A DNA stretch of 42,266 nucleotides from Prevotella sp. (GCA_022775105.1 JALFIX010000213.1:1-42266); one strand, 5' to 3'. Shown: positions 14,685 through 23,831, counted from the stretch's first letter. Notes: a model not told the origin generated them from the sequence alone. Made by a program: numbers and translations.

Positions 14685-16754
14685 ATGTACAAAAACAATT
14701 CAAGAAGGAAGCCTGGAGTGATTGTGTTCAAGAGATTTGGACGCAAGGGTTACTCGCTGTTTGCCTGTCTTGGACGTGAGGTGATCATCAGCACACTGAG
14801 CGTAGCCACACTGACGTATGCCAGTGCGGAGAGCGTGAGCGTAAAGCCAGTGACTGCCGACAGCATCGCCACCAAGACCGACCGCGAGATGACTCTCGAA
14901 GAGGTGAACGTCATGGGTTCAAGAGCACCTATGACCCGCAACCAGGCCGCGAGAATGGTAACTGTACTGGAACGCAGCGACATTCAGGCTGCGCCGGTGC
15001 AAAGTGTTAATGATTTGCTGAAATACGCCGCAGGAGTGGACGTCCGCCAGCGTGGACCGATTGGAGCGCAGACCGACATCAGCATCCGGGGAGGCAACTA
15101 TGAGCAAATCGCAATCCTGCTTAACGGCATCAACATCTGTGACCCGCAAAGCGGACACAACGCCTTTGACTTTCCCGTTGACATCAGTGAGATTGAGCGC
15201 ATCGAGGTGCTCGAGGGTCCCGCAGGACGAGTGTATGGCACGTCGTCACTCGTAGGAGCCATCAACATCGTGACCCGTCCGCAGGAAAAGAGCAGTGCGT
15301 CGGCCCACGTGGAAGGCGGAAGCTACGGCTATCTCTCCGCAGGAGCGAGGGCCAACGTGAAGTCGGGCTACTGGAACAACCAGTTGTCGGGAGGCTACAC
15401 ACGCTCAGACGGTTACAGCCGCAACAAGGCGGGCGGCCTGAATGCCGACTACAAGGGCGGAAAGGTGTTCTATCAGGGTAACTACAGCGACGAGGACGTG
15501 CTGGTGAAATGGCACGCGGGACTGTCGGCGAAGGACTGGGGCTCTAACACGTTCTACGGTGTGAAGTGGGACGACCAGTATGAGCACACGCTCAAAACCT
15601 ACACGGCAATCCAGGCCGAGAACAAGAACGGAAGGTTCCACCTGAAACCGTCAATATACTGGAACCACAACGAGGACAGGTTTGAACTATTCCGCGGAGC
15701 TGCCGACAAGTATCCATTTAATTATCACCGCACGGATGTATTCGGGGTGAACCTCAACGGATACTTCGACTGGATTCTTGGACGCACTGCCATCGGTGCT
15801 GAACTGAGAAACGAGGACCTCGTGAGCGGCAACCTCGGTGAACCGCTCGGCGAACCCAAGCACATCAACGGCACCGACCGTATGTATGAATACGGGCTTA
15901 ACCGCACTAACATCAGCTTTATGTTAGAGCACAATATCATATTGGAAAGATTCACCCTGTCGGCAGGATTAGTGGCGGTGAAGAACTCGTGGAACAACAT
16001 GAGCATGAAGGTTTATCCGGGAGTGGATGTGAGCTACAGGATAGGCAATAACTGGAAGGTGTATGCCTCTTACAACACGTCGCTGAGAATGCCATCCGTA
16101 ACTGAGCTATATTATTCGGTGGGCGGACACAAGGCTGACAAATACCTGAAGCCTGAGGAGTTAGCGGCTGTGGAAGGCGGAATAAAGTATGCACACGGTG
16201 GAGTGACAGCATCGGCAAGCGTGTTCCACAACCACAGCAAGAACATCATCGACTGGATTCTTGACACCAAGGACGGTGAGGATGCGGTATGGAAATCCGT
16301 GAACTTCACCAAGATAAACACCTTGGGCGTACAGGCTAACTTGGCGTTTGACTTCAAGCGCATGCTGCCGGGGCAGAATATTCTGAAATCATTTAACATC
16401 AGCTACACCTATCTCGACCAAGACCAGAAGGAGGTCGAGGGTATTCAGAGCAAATACACATTGGAGTATCTGCGCCATAAGTTGGTGGGCAACCTGCAGC
16501 TGCATATATGGAAGGGACTTGACCTGGGCATCAACTACCGGCACCAGGACCGTATGGGAACATACAGCGATGTTGACGGCAATGTATGCGACTATAAGCC
16601 CTATTCGATTGTAGATGCCAGATTGTCGTGGAACGCATCCAATTACAAGTTATACGTAGAGGCGAATAACCTGTTGGACAAGACATACGTTGACTATGGC
16701 AACATACCACAGCCAGGAACATGGGTGATGGCGGGAGCGAGTGTCGAGTTTTGA
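14685..16754 (+). CDS. TonB-dependent outer-membrane receptor, BtuB-like
   Basis: A 689-residue outer-membrane receptor that takes up a large ligand using TonB energy. A long basic N-terminus (KRFGRKGYSLFACLGREV) leads to a hydrophobic signal segment ending near YASA (48). TLEEVNV (70-76) may be the TonB box. The plug (about 80-200) has NDLLKYAAGVDVRQRG, ISIRGG, GINICDPQSGH and the IERIEVLEGPAGRVYGT motif. The 22-strand barrel follows and ends in Phe (GASVEF). The N-terminal style and plug resemble Bacteroidales receptors annotated for vitamin B12, which would fit the B12-dependent ribonucleotide reductase nearby; no cobalamin riboswitch is present, so the ligand is inferred. It is a single-gene unit ending in a 25-bp terminator stem. 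Confidence 0.88.
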   Translation: MYKNNSRRKPGVIVFKRFGRKGYSLFACLGREVIISTLSVATLTYASAESVSVKPVTADSIATKTDREMTLEEVNVMGSRAPMTRNQAARMVTVLERSDIQAAPVQSVNDLLKYAAGVDVRQRGPIGAQTDISIRGGNYEQIAILLNGINICDPQSGHNAFDFPVDISEIERIEVLEGPAGRVYGTSSLVGAINIVTRPQEKSSASAHVEGGSYGYLSAGARANVKSGYWNNQLSGGYTRSDGYSRNKAGGLNADYKGGKVFYQGNYSDEDVLVKWHAGLSAKDWGSNTFYGVKWDDQYEHTLKTYTAIQAENKNGRFHLKPSIYWNHNEDRFELFRGAADKYPFNYHRTDVFGVNLNGYFDWILGRTAIGAELRNEDLVSGNLGEPLGEPKHINGTDRMYEYGLNRTNISFMLEHNIILERFTLSAGLVAVKNSWNNMSMKVYPGVDVSYRIGNNWKVYASYNTSLRMPSVTELYYSVGGHKADKYLKPEELAAVEGGIKYAHGGVTASASVFHNHSKNIIDWILDTKDGEDAVWKSVNFTKINTLGVQANLAFDFKRMLPGQNILKSFNISYTYLDQDQKEVEGIQSKYTLEYLRHKLVGNLQLHIWKGLDLGINYRHQDRMGTYSDVDGNVCDYKPYSIVDARLSWNASNYKLYVEANNLLDKTYVDYGNIPQPGTWVMAGASVEF

Positions 16755-16785
16755 TGCTCAAAACTCGAAATTAAAATATTAAAAT

Positions 16786-16844
16786 ATTAAAGAATTAAAG
16801 TTCGTTTGCGTACAACAATCGCAAACGAACTTTAATTCTTTAAT
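16786..16844 (+). terminator. 25-bp terminator stem after the TonB receptor
   Basis: 16786-16810 and 16820-16844 are perfect inverted copies (core AAAGTTCGTTTGCG) with a 9-base loop and a T run from 16845. On the minus strand it may also stop dnaA transcripts. Confidence 0.85.
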
Positions 16845-16856
16845 TTTTTAATTCTT
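16831..16856. repeat. 26-bp AT-rich dispersed repeat, copy 1
   Basis: This stretch, built of TTAATTCTTTAA units, is identical over 26 of 26 bases to 19572-19597. Here it forms the right arm and tail of the TonB-receptor terminator. Confidence 0.8.
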
Positions 16857-16862
16857 TAATCT

Positions 16863-16907
16863 CCGGATTAAGAATTCGAAACCTTAGTTTCCGAATTCTT
16901 AATCCGG
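16863..16907 (-). terminator. Hairpin encoding the DnaA C-terminus
   Basis: CCGGATTAAGAATTCG (16863-16878) and its exact reverse complement (16892-16907) pair, and AAAC/GTTT extend the stem past one bulge. The stop codon of dnaA and its last dozen residues lie in the arms. There is no T run, so it may protect the 3' end or act with the adjacent 25-bp stem. Confidence 0.6.
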
Positions 16908-18301
16908 AAAGACGTTTCAATACTTGAAATTTCTTCACAGAATGCCTTGTCAACCTTCAGGCGGTTTTCAACTGCCGTGCATGAATGGATTACCGTGGAA
17001 TGGTCGCGGTTGCCAATGAGCTGACCAATGCGCGAGGCGGGCATCTTGGTGTATTTCTGGGCGAGATACATCGACACCTGGCGCACAAGGACATAGTCGC
17101 GCTTGCGACTGCGACTGAAGACGTTCTGCTGGGTGACATTATAATGGTTGCACACCTTCTCAAGGATATCATCCACGGTGAGAGGATGATTGTCAATCTT
17201 CACCGCACGCTTGATGACACGCTCGGCAAGACGCATGTCAATATTACTGTTATACACAACTGAATAAGCAAGCAGCGAGTTGATGACACCCTGGAGGTCG
17301 CGCACACTGCCGTTGGCGGTGCTGGCGATAAAGCGGATGACATCATCGGGTATCTTCAGTCCGTCACGACGGCACTTGCTCTTCATGATATCCACACAAA
17401 GCTCCACGTTGGGTTTCTCCATCTCGGCAATAAGTCCACACGAGAATCGGGTGAGCAATCGGTCCTTCATACCCTGCAGGTCAACCGGCGGACGGTCGCT
17501 GGCAAGGATAATCTGCTTGCCGTTGCGGAAGAGATGGTTGAAGATATGGAAGAAAGTGTCGAGCGTCTTGGTAGCTGTTGCCCACTCCTGAATATCGTCA
17601 ACGATGAGCACGTCAATGCTCTGATAGAAGTTGATGAAATCATTGGTTGTGTTCTGACGCACGGCATCAGTGAACTGCACCTGGAAGAGGCGGGCACTGA
17701 CATAAAGCACACGCTTCTGGGGATAAAGCTCCTTGCATCTCACGCCAATGGCATTGATGAGGTGAGTCTTGCCGCATCCCGAAGGTCCATACATATAAAA
17801 AGGATTGAATGTGGATTTGCCCGGATGCTCGGCAATGGACATGCCGATAGTGCGCGGGAGCTTGTTGCTGAAGCCCTCTATGAAGTTGTTGAATGTATGC
17901 TTGGGATTGAGCTGCGGATTGAGGTCCTGCGGCACGGCGGCATCCAAGGGCGACGGAGACTTGTTGCCACGGGATGTAGGCTGCGGATGTTCGATATCCA
18001 CAGCATCATTGGCCTGCACATCAGTGGTGAGACCGTGTGTCTTGTCAGCCACTATGCGATATGTGAGCCTGACCCCATTGCCGAAACAGCGCGTGAGAAC
18101 CTTGCTCAACAAGCCAATATAGTACTCTTCCAAGTACTCGTAAACATACGGACTTGGAACCTGCACCAAAAGCGTCCTGTCCTTCTCGGAGAAAGACTCG
18201 AAGACGATGGGCGAAAACCACGTATTATATTGCTGCTCAGTGACATTGTCCTTAATCAAGGTTAGGCATTTGTCCCAAAGTGCTTTATGAGATTCTATCA
18301 T
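16868..18301 (-). CDS. dnaA: Chromosomal replication initiator DnaA
   Basis: AAA+ ATPase that binds DnaA boxes at oriC and opens the origin. From the ATG at 18301 it has 477 residues: domain I (HKALWDKCLTLIKDNV, EQQYNTWF), a variable linker, domain III with Walker A GPSGCGKT (172-179) and Walker B VLIVDD (231-236), arginine-finger region LQGMKDRLLTRF, and domain IV with NRDHSTVIHSCTAVENRL. A GTG at 18343 in the same frame is rejected because it overlaps the promoter. It is not next to dnaN or recF, which is common in Bacteroidetes. The final residues (RIKNSETKVSNS) come from a palindrome and look like a non-conserved tail. Confidence 0.98.
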   Translation of the reverse strand: MIESHKALWDKCLTLIKDNVTEQQYNTWFSPIVFESFSEKDRTLLVQVPSPYVYEYLEEYYIGLLSKVLTRCFGNGVRLTYRIVADKTHGLTTDVQANDAVDIEHPQPTSRGNKSPSPLDAAVPQDLNPQLNPKHTFNNFIEGFSNKLPRTIGMSIAEHPGKSTFNPFYMYGPSGCGKTHLINAIGVRCKELYPQKRVLYVSARLFQVQFTDAVRQNTTNDFINFYQSIDVLIVDDIQEWATATKTLDTFFHIFNHLFRNGKQIILASDRPPVDLQGMKDRLLTRFSCGLIAEMEKPNVELCVDIMKSKCRRDGLKIPDDVIRFIASTANGSVRDLQGVINSLLAYSVVYNSNIDMRLAERVIKRAVKIDNHPLTVDDILEKVCNHYNVTQQNVFSRSRKRDYVLVRQVSMYLAQKYTKMPASRIGQLIGNRDHSTVIHSCTAVENRLKVDKAFCEEISSIETSFRIKNSETKVSNS

Positions 18302-18330
18302 TGACTTGTCGTTTATATTAAAATTCGGCT

Positions 18331-18362
18331 GCAAAGTTCGCACTTTTTTTTGAATTATGCAA
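18331..18362 (-). promoter_or_regulatory. Promoter of dnaA
   Basis: The minus strand reads GAACTTTGC (18339-18331), one base off the -7 consensus, followed by AGCCG. TTG at 18362-18360 is 20 bp upstream. This fixes the translation start at 18301. Confidence 0.65.
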
Positions 18363-18501
18363 ATTCACATATTTTAGCCATTGGTTTGCACACACACCTA
18401 ACTACCTAATTAAAGGCACGTTATGATGTTTCACGAACAAGGGTTGTAAAAGAGACACTTGCAGAATTCAAACCTTTTGGGTATCAGAATATTATAAAGC
18501 A
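18363..18501. other. Intergenic stretch with no recognised feature
   Basis: This stretch between the dnaA promoter and the mlaD-operon terminator has no plausible gene, no cluster of DnaA boxes and no repeat. One near-match to a DnaA box (GTTTGCACA, 18384-18392, 8 of 9) stands alone. Confidence 0.5.
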
Positions 18502-18538
18502 AAACCGCTTTTGCCGAATGAATCGTCAAAAGCGGTTT
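18502..18538 (-). terminator. Terminator of the amidase-mlaD operon
   Basis: AAACCGCTTTTG (18502-18513) and CAAAAGCGGTTT (18527-18538) form a perfect 12-bp stem with a 13-base loop. On the minus strand a T-rich tail (TTGCTTTATAA) follows. It is 110 bases beyond the mlaD stop. Confidence 0.75.
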
Positions 18539-18648
18539 GCCACATTTGAAATCCTTTATAAATCAAGCTCTTCGTATGACTTGCGTCAAACTTTCGGAAA
18601 GAGCACAGTAATTTATACAAAATCTAAATAGACGCCCGTCTTGCAAAA

Positions 18649-19551
18649 TTATTTGTCCTTACGCCCGAAGAGCGAGAAGTGGACATAGCGCTTGGGATGT
18701 GACTTAAGGTCGATGAGCAATTCGTTTGCGCTCTGCATGGTGTTGCTCAGGTTAAGATAGAGCGAGGGGTCGCGCATAAGGAGACCGAGAGTGCCGTCGC
18801 TGCTGTTGAGCTTGGCGGTCATCTGCTGCACATTGTCGAGAGTGAGATTGACACGGTTCATGGTGGCCTGAACATCAACCTCGCTGAGGTTGCGTGTGAG
18901 GGTCTCGGTGTTGTCCATCACGTTGTTTGCCTTCGCCATCAGCTGCGGCAACTGCTTGTTGACGCCTCCCATCATGGTGTTGAGCTGTTGGGTGGTGACT
19001 GTGAGGTCGGCAGTTATCTTCTCAACATTGTGAAGTGAATTGGCAATGGCAGGATCGGCCAGGAGAGCATTGACACTATATAGAATAGAATCGAGTTTGG
19101 GCAGCATCTTCTCGATGGCAGGCACAATCGCCCCTACCCTTGCTATCAGTCCCTGGTTCATGTCGCCCTTGATAGTGTCGCCGGCATTCATGCGCTCGCG
19201 CGGATTGTTGGCAAGCAGCAGGTTGAGCTTGATATTACCGAGCATGTCAGACTCAATCTCGGCAGAGGTGCCCTTGGGCAAGCGCATCTGTGCGTCGATG
19301 TCGAGCACAGCCACATTAGGCTGTTCACCTCCATAATTGAAGATGATGTCCTTGACGATACCCACCTTATATCCGTCGGCATATACGGGACAGTTGGCGG
19401 ACAAGCCGCTCATGTCGTCAAACTGGGCATAGTATCTTGCGTCGGAAGACGTAAGGTTGATCCCCTTGAGAAACTGCAGTCCAAAGAAAAGGACCACCAG
19501 GCCCACAATGGCCACAAGTGCTATTTGCACTTCCTTAGTAAAGTATTTCAT
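18649..19551 (-). CDS. MlaD-like MCE-domain protein
   Basis: A 300-residue periplasmic lipid-transfer subunit anchored in the inner membrane. A single N-terminal transmembrane helix (about 9-28, VQIALVAIVGLVVLFFGLQF) is followed by an MCE domain (about 36-125, YYAQFDDMSGLSANCPVYADGYKVG, GDTIKGD) and a helical tail (about 150-270) that in MlaD relatives forms a hexameric channel or stalk. MCE proteins work with MlaE permease and MlaF ATPase; neither is in the window, so partners must be elsewhere. It starts 21 bases after the amidase stop and is probably cotranscribed with it, an arrangement familiar in Bacteroidales. Confidence 0.88.
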   Translation of the reverse strand: MKYFTKEVQIALVAIVGLVVLFFGLQFLKGINLTSSDARYYAQFDDMSGLSANCPVYADGYKVGIVKDIIFNYGGEQPNVAVLDIDAQMRLPKGTSAEIESDMLGNIKLNLLLANNPRERMNAGDTIKGDMNQGLIARVGAIVPAIEKMLPKLDSILYSVNALLADPAIANSLHNVEKITADLTVTTQQLNTMMGGVNKQLPQLMAKANNVMDNTETLTRNLSEVDVQATMNRVNLTLDNVQQMTAKLNSSDGTLGLLMRDPSLYLNLSNTMQSANELLIDLKSHPKRYVHFSLFGRKDK

Positions 19552-19571
19552 AACCCTAAATATTTTAATCT

Positions 19572-19597
19572 TTTAATTCTTTAATTTTTTAATTCTT
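19572..19597. repeat. 26-bp AT-rich dispersed repeat, copy 2
   Basis: Identical to 16831-16856. Here it overlaps the amidase stop codon, and its reverse strand encodes the last amidase residues (IKKLKN). Confidence 0.8.
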
Positions 19598-20772
19598 CTA
19601 AACTCCCTCACCGCCTCCTGCACGTCCATTCTCTGTCCGTTTCTGAATGCAATGATGAAAGCCTCGGGGAACTTGTTGAGCACCTGCTTGCGCAGGCGGT
19701 ATATCTCGTTGTAGTTGGTGGAAGAGCCAACGGTATATTTGTATATACCCCCATCCTTATAGAAATCGACTCCATCCAGTCCCTTGAATTTCTTGTTTCC
19801 GGCAGCCAACTTGACATTGCTCGTCAGAATCTGCACCTTAAACACGGGTGCAGAGTCAGTATTTGCAGGAGACGAAACTGTATCTTTTGACTCCACAACA
19901 GTTTCCGGTTTTGTCTCCACCTTAGGCGCGGGTTTTGTCTCCACCTTAGGCTCCTGTTTTTCTTCCTCCTTGGAAACATCCCTCTCAGGCTTGAAAGGCA
20001 CGGTGAATGACTTGTCGTATTTGGCGAGATAGTCGCAGAAGGCAAGGTAAATTCCCCTTCCCATATTGGCAACGCCCTCATCGGTGTTCAGATATTGTTC
20101 CTCGGATGGAGTGGTAATGAACCCGAGTTCGATGAGGCAGCTGGGCATTGAGGTCTCGCGGAGCACGAGGAAACCAGCCTGCTTGACTCCCTTGTTGGGG
20201 CGGCGGGCAGTGGCACAGGTGCGCTTCTGCACCAACCTTGCCAGTTCAACGCTCTGCGCCATATTCTTGTCCTGCATGAACTCAAACATGATATAGCTTT
20301 CAGAAGAGTTGGGGTCAAATCCCTCGTAATGCTGCTGATAGTCCTTCTCAACAAGAATAACAGAGTTCTCGCGCTTGGCCACATCGAAGTTTTCGGCTGC
20401 ACGGTTCATACCGAGGGTGTAAGTCTCGAGTCCCACTGCCCTTGCCCCCTTGGGCAAGGCGTTTGTATGTATAGAGACAAAAAGGTCAGCCTTGTTGCGG
20501 TTGGCAATGTCGGCACGCTGATGGAGCGGCACAAAGACATCAGTCTTGCGGGTATAGACCACCTTGACATTGGGACAGTTGCTCTCCACGAGTTTTCCGA
20601 AAGCGAGGGCAACGTTGAGGTTGATATTCTTCTCCTTGGAAAAAGAGCCAAGGGCACCGGCGTCGTGTCCGCCATGTCCTGCATCAATGACAAGGGTGAA
20701 TCCCTTCTTTGCGGCAAGTGCCACAGAGATGGAGAATATCAGTATTATCGTTGCAACAATCCTTCTGTTCAT
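19573..20772 (-). CDS. N-acetylmuramoyl-L-alanine amidase (Amidase_3)
   Basis: A 399-residue zinc amidase that cuts the amide bond between MurNAc and the stem peptide during cell separation. Signal peptide 1-21. The catalytic domain (about 25-250) keeps the zinc ligands His33 (DAGHGG), Glu47 (KEKN) and His102 (SIHTNA) and the catalytic Glu215 (IELGF). A Pro/Lys/Glu linker with KVETKP repeats (about 270-300) leads to a C-terminal domain (about 310-390) resembling a SPOR-like peptidoglycan-binding module (FKVQILTSNVKL, YKYTVGSS). The extreme C-terminus is encoded by a dispersed AT-rich repeat. It heads an operon with the mlaD-like gene. Confidence 0.93.
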   Translation of the reverse strand: MNRRIVATIILIFSISVALAAKKGFTLVIDAGHGGHDAGALGSFSKEKNINLNVALAFGKLVESNCPNVKVVYTRKTDVFVPLHQRADIANRNKADLFVSIHTNALPKGARAVGLETYTLGMNRAAENFDVAKRENSVILVEKDYQQHYEGFDPNSSESYIMFEFMQDKNMAQSVELARLVQKRTCATARRPNKGVKQAGFLVLRETSMPSCLIELGFITTPSEEQYLNTDEGVANMGRGIYLAFCDYLAKYDKSFTVPFKPERDVSKEEEKQEPKVETKPAPKVETKPETVVESKDTVSSPANTDSAPVFKVQILTSNVKLAAGNKKFKGLDGVDFYKDGGIYKYTVGSSTNYNEIYRLRKQVLNKFPEAFIIAFRNGQRMDVQEAVREFRRIKKLKN

Positions 20773-20794
20773 ATAGATATATTAAAATTATCTT

Positions 20795-20803
20795 GCAAAA
20801 GTA
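20795..20803 (-). promoter_or_regulatory. Promoter of the amidase operon
   Basis: The minus strand reads TACTTTTGC (20803-20795), a perfect -7 box 23 bases before the start codon. The nearest TTG (20829-20827) has 23-bp spacing. Confidence 0.6.
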
Positions 20804-20845
20804 ATAATAAATATTGGTATATCACACAAAATGCCCTCATATTTA

Positions 20846-21208
20846 TTATTTATTAATAAAACTCAGCTCAACACCCGCCCCACGGCAGTCGGCTCCCATG
20901 GGCGGATTGTCCTTGGAGAGCCTCACGCTGATGGCTGATACCTGCGGGTATCTGTCGGTAATGGAGCGGACTATCCTGCCCGCCACATGTTCGAGAAGGC
21001 GCGAGGGAACCGCCATCTCGGACTTGAGAATATCATACAGGTCGGCATAGCTGATGGTATCCGCGAGGTCATCGGTTTCCACAGCACGTGAGAAGTCATA
21101 CTCCACACGCAGCGATACGGTGAAGTCCGCACCCACCGCTCTCTCCTGGGGCATGACCCCATGAAAGGCATGGAAGCGGACTTCGTCAATAAACACAGAG
21201 GTCTTCAT
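20846..21208 (-). CDS. folB: Dihydroneopterin aldolase
   Basis: A 120-residue cytoplasmic enzyme of folate synthesis that splits 7,8-dihydroneopterin into 6-hydroxymethyl-dihydropterin and glycolaldehyde. Standard length. It shows HGVMPQER (16-23, Glu22 in the pterin pocket), SYADLYDIL, LEHVAGRI (72-79, Glu73) and the catalytic Lys99 in RLSKDNPP. Its ATG follows the nrdJ stop codon with no gap (TAA then ATG), so the two are translationally coupled; both serve nucleotide or one-carbon supply. Confidence 0.95.
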   Translation of the reverse strand: MKTSVFIDEVRFHAFHGVMPQERAVGADFTVSLRVEYDFSRAVETDDLADTISYADLYDILKSEMAVPSRLLEHVAGRIVRSITDRYPQVSAISVRLSKDNPPMGADCRGAGVELSFINK

Positions 21209-23779
21209 TTATCCGCAGCGGCTGGCTCCGCAGTTCTTGCAGATTAGACATCCTTCCTGATACACCAAGGTCTCCTGTCCGCACTGCGGACACTTCTGGC
21301 CAGTGGCAACGGTGCCGTCGGTGATGTATTTCTTCAAGGCACGCTCCACACCGTTCTTCCATGTGTTGATGCTCTCGCTCTTGAGCTGCAGTGAGCTGAC
21401 GAGGCGGATGACATGGTCGATGGGCATACGGTAACGCAGCACACCACTGATGAGCTTGGCATAGTTCCAGTATTCGGGATTGAACTTCTCGGACAGTCCC
21501 TCCACTGTGGTCTTGTAGCCGCGCTTGTTCTCAAACTGGAAGTCATAGCGGCGCTTGCCGTTCTCGTCGGTATTCTTGATAATCTTTCCCTTGGTGACAG
21601 TCTTTGGAAGCACGATACCCTCCTCGTCGTCCTGCAGACCGGTGAATATCTCGTAGGGATAGCCGTTGAGCAATCCTACGAATGCCACCCACTTCTCCTT
21701 GTTGTTCTGGAAGCGCACAACGTCGCAGTCGAGCACCTGTGGACGCACCTCAGTGACCTCGGGACGCTTGCAAGGTGTCTCGGAAGTGCCCTCGGGTTTG
21801 CCGTCCTTCTTGTCTTTCTTGTCCTTCTTTGACACAGAGATCATGACACCGCTGCGACTGCCGTCGCGATAGATGGTACATCCCTTGCATCCCGAGCGCC
21901 ATGCCTCGACATAGAGACGGTTGACAAGCTCCTCATCGACATCGTTCGGGAGGTTGACGGTGACACTGATGGAGTGGTCAACCCACTTCTGGATGGCTCC
22001 CTGCATCTTCACCTTCATAAGCCAATCGACATCGTTGGCAGTGGCCTTATAATATGGAGACTTCGCAACGAGCTGGTCAATCTCCTCCTGGGTATATTTC
22101 TTGGTGGTGTCATATCCGTTGACCTCCATCCATGTCATGAACTTCTTGTGATAAACGATGTACTCCTCGAATGAGTCGCCCACCTCGTCAACATAATCCA
22201 CATGCACAGCCTCATCGTTGGGGTTCACCTTGCGGCGACGCTTATATACAGGCAAGAACACCGGTTCGATACCACTGGTGGTCTGTGTCATCAGCGATGT
22301 GGTGCCGGTTGGGGCGATGGTGAGACATGCAATGTTTCTACGGCCATATTGCATGATGTCGGCATAGAGTTGGGCGTCAGCTTCCTTGATGCGGAGAAGG
22401 AAGGGGTTGTTCTCCTCGCGCTTGGCGTCGAAGACAGTGAACGCTCCGCGCTCCTTTGCCATCTCGACGGATGAACGATAGGCAGTGAGGGCGAGGGCCT
22501 TGTGAACCTCAACAGAGAAGTCGGTTGCCTCCTGGGTGCCGTATCTCAGTCCCATGGCTGCAATCATGTCGCCCTCGGCAGTGATGCCCACACCGGTACG
22601 GCGGCCCATTCCGCTCTTTCTCTTAATCTTCTCCCACAGATGATACTCTGAAGCCTTCACTTCGTCGCTCTGCGGGTCAGACTTCACTTTCTCCATTATC
22701 TGGTCAATCTTCTCAAGCTCAAGGTCAACGATGTCGTCCATCACCCTCTGGGCCATGAAGACATGCTTCTTGAAGAGGTCGAAGTCGAAATATGCATCCG
22801 GTGTAAACGGATTGACCACGTATGAATAGAGATTGATGCTGAGCAGTCGGCATGAATCATAGGGACAGAGAGGTATCTCGCCGCATGGATTGGTTGACAC
22901 CGTGCGGAACCCAAGGTCGGCATAGCAGTCGGGGATGCTCTCGCGGGTGATGGTATCCCAGAACAGCACACCCGGCTCAGCGCTCTTCCATGCGTTATGT
23001 ACAATCTTCTCCCACAGTCTCTTGGCATTAACCTCCTGGGTGAACTGGGGATTGTCGCTGTCAATCGGGAACTGCTGCACGTAAGGCTTGTCCTCAACGG
23101 CACAGCTCATAAACTCGTCGTCAATCTTCACCGATACGTTGGCTCCAGTCACCTTGCCCTCAGTCATCTTGGCATCGATGAATGCCTCGGAATCGGGATG
23201 CTTGATGCTCACTGACAGCATCAGCGCACCACGGCGTCCGTCCTGAGCCACCTCGCGGGTGGAGTTGCTGTAACGCTCCATGAAGGGGACAAGGCCCGTG
23301 GAGGTAAGGGCAGAGTTGTTAACAGGAGAACCCTTGGGACGCAGATGGGAGAGGTCGTGACCCACTCCGCCACGACGCTTCATCAGCTGCACCTGCTCCT
23401 CGTCGATACGCAAGATTGCTCCATAGGAGTCAGCATTGCCGTCGAGACCAATGACAAAGCAGTTGCTGAGGGATGCCACCTGATGGTTGTTGCCGATACC
23501 CGTCATAGGGCTACCGGCAGGTATCACATACCTGAAGTGGTCGAGCAGTTCAAAGACCTGCCCGGCAGACATCGGGTTGTTGTACTTGTTTTCGATGCGC
23601 GCCACCTCATTGGCTATACGCCAGTGCATCTGTTCGGGCGACTGCTCGAAAATGTTTCCGAAACTATCCTTCATGGCGTATTTGTTTACCCAAACACGGG
23701 CTGCCAGTTCATCGCCTGCGAAGTACTTCAATGAGGCCTCGTATGCCTCGTCGTAAGTGTAAGTTTTTAAAGGTTCCAT
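21209..23779 (-). CDS. nrdJ: Adenosylcobalamin-dependent (class II) ribonucleoside-diphosphate reductase
   Basis: An 856-residue enzyme that makes deoxyribonucleotides with an adenosylcobalamin-derived thiyl radical. The barrel carries Cys107 (SLSNCFVIG), the loop NPCGE at 297-301 with radical Cys299 and Glu301, KRRGGVGHDLSHLR (134-147) and TIAPTGTTSLM. SGCKGCTIYRDGSRSG marks the class II end of the barrel. A Lys/Asp-rich linker (KKDKKDKKDGK) precedes a TSCPD-like region and a C-terminal zinc ribbon (CPQC, CKNC) ending CG, whose cysteines probably pass electrons. It needs B12 but no oxygen, which fits a gut or oral anaerobe. Cotranscribed with folB; promoter at 23803-23811. Confidence 0.97.
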   Translation of the reverse strand: MEPLKTYTYDEAYEASLKYFAGDELAARVWVNKYAMKDSFGNIFEQSPEQMHWRIANEVARIENKYNNPMSAGQVFELLDHFRYVIPAGSPMTGIGNNHQVASLSNCFVIGLDGNADSYGAILRIDEEQVQLMKRRGGVGHDLSHLRPKGSPVNNSALTSTGLVPFMERYSNSTREVAQDGRRGALMLSVSIKHPDSEAFIDAKMTEGKVTGANVSVKIDDEFMSCAVEDKPYVQQFPIDSDNPQFTQEVNAKRLWEKIVHNAWKSAEPGVLFWDTITRESIPDCYADLGFRTVSTNPCGEIPLCPYDSCRLLSINLYSYVVNPFTPDAYFDFDLFKKHVFMAQRVMDDIVDLELEKIDQIMEKVKSDPQSDEVKASEYHLWEKIKRKSGMGRRTGVGITAEGDMIAAMGLRYGTQEATDFSVEVHKALALTAYRSSVEMAKERGAFTVFDAKREENNPFLLRIKEADAQLYADIMQYGRRNIACLTIAPTGTTSLMTQTTSGIEPVFLPVYKRRRKVNPNDEAVHVDYVDEVGDSFEEYIVYHKKFMTWMEVNGYDTTKKYTQEEIDQLVAKSPYYKATANDVDWLMKVKMQGAIQKWVDHSISVTVNLPNDVDEELVNRLYVEAWRSGCKGCTIYRDGSRSGVMISVSKKDKKDKKDGKPEGTSETPCKRPEVTEVRPQVLDCDVVRFQNNKEKWVAFVGLLNGYPYEIFTGLQDDEEGIVLPKTVTKGKIIKNTDENGKRRYDFQFENKRGYKTTVEGLSEKFNPEYWNYAKLISGVLRYRMPIDHVIRLVSSLQLKSESINTWKNGVERALKKYITDGTVATGQKCPQCGQETLVYQEGCLICKNCGASRCG

Positions 23780-23802
23780 TACTAAGTTTTATGAATTGCG
23801 GC

Positions 23803-23811
23803 GCAAAGTTA
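23803..23811 (-). promoter_or_regulatory. Promoter of nrdJ-folB
   Basis: The minus strand reads TAACTTTGC (23811-23803) followed by GCCG. The start codon is only 24 bases away. No well-placed TTG is seen; an inverted repeat lies 33 bases upstream. Confidence 0.6.
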
Positions 23812-23831
23812 CGACAAATATCTGATATAAA

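Noticed and set aside
18302..18343. GTG at 18343 as the dnaA start
   Set aside because: Those codons overlap the -7 box and would lie upstream of the transcription start. ATG 18301 gives the usual DnaA N-terminus.
18302..18648. Possible oriC beside dnaA
   Set aside because: Only one imperfect DnaA-box match (18384-18392) and no box cluster or AT-rich unwinding array. Bacteroidetes origins are often not next to dnaA.
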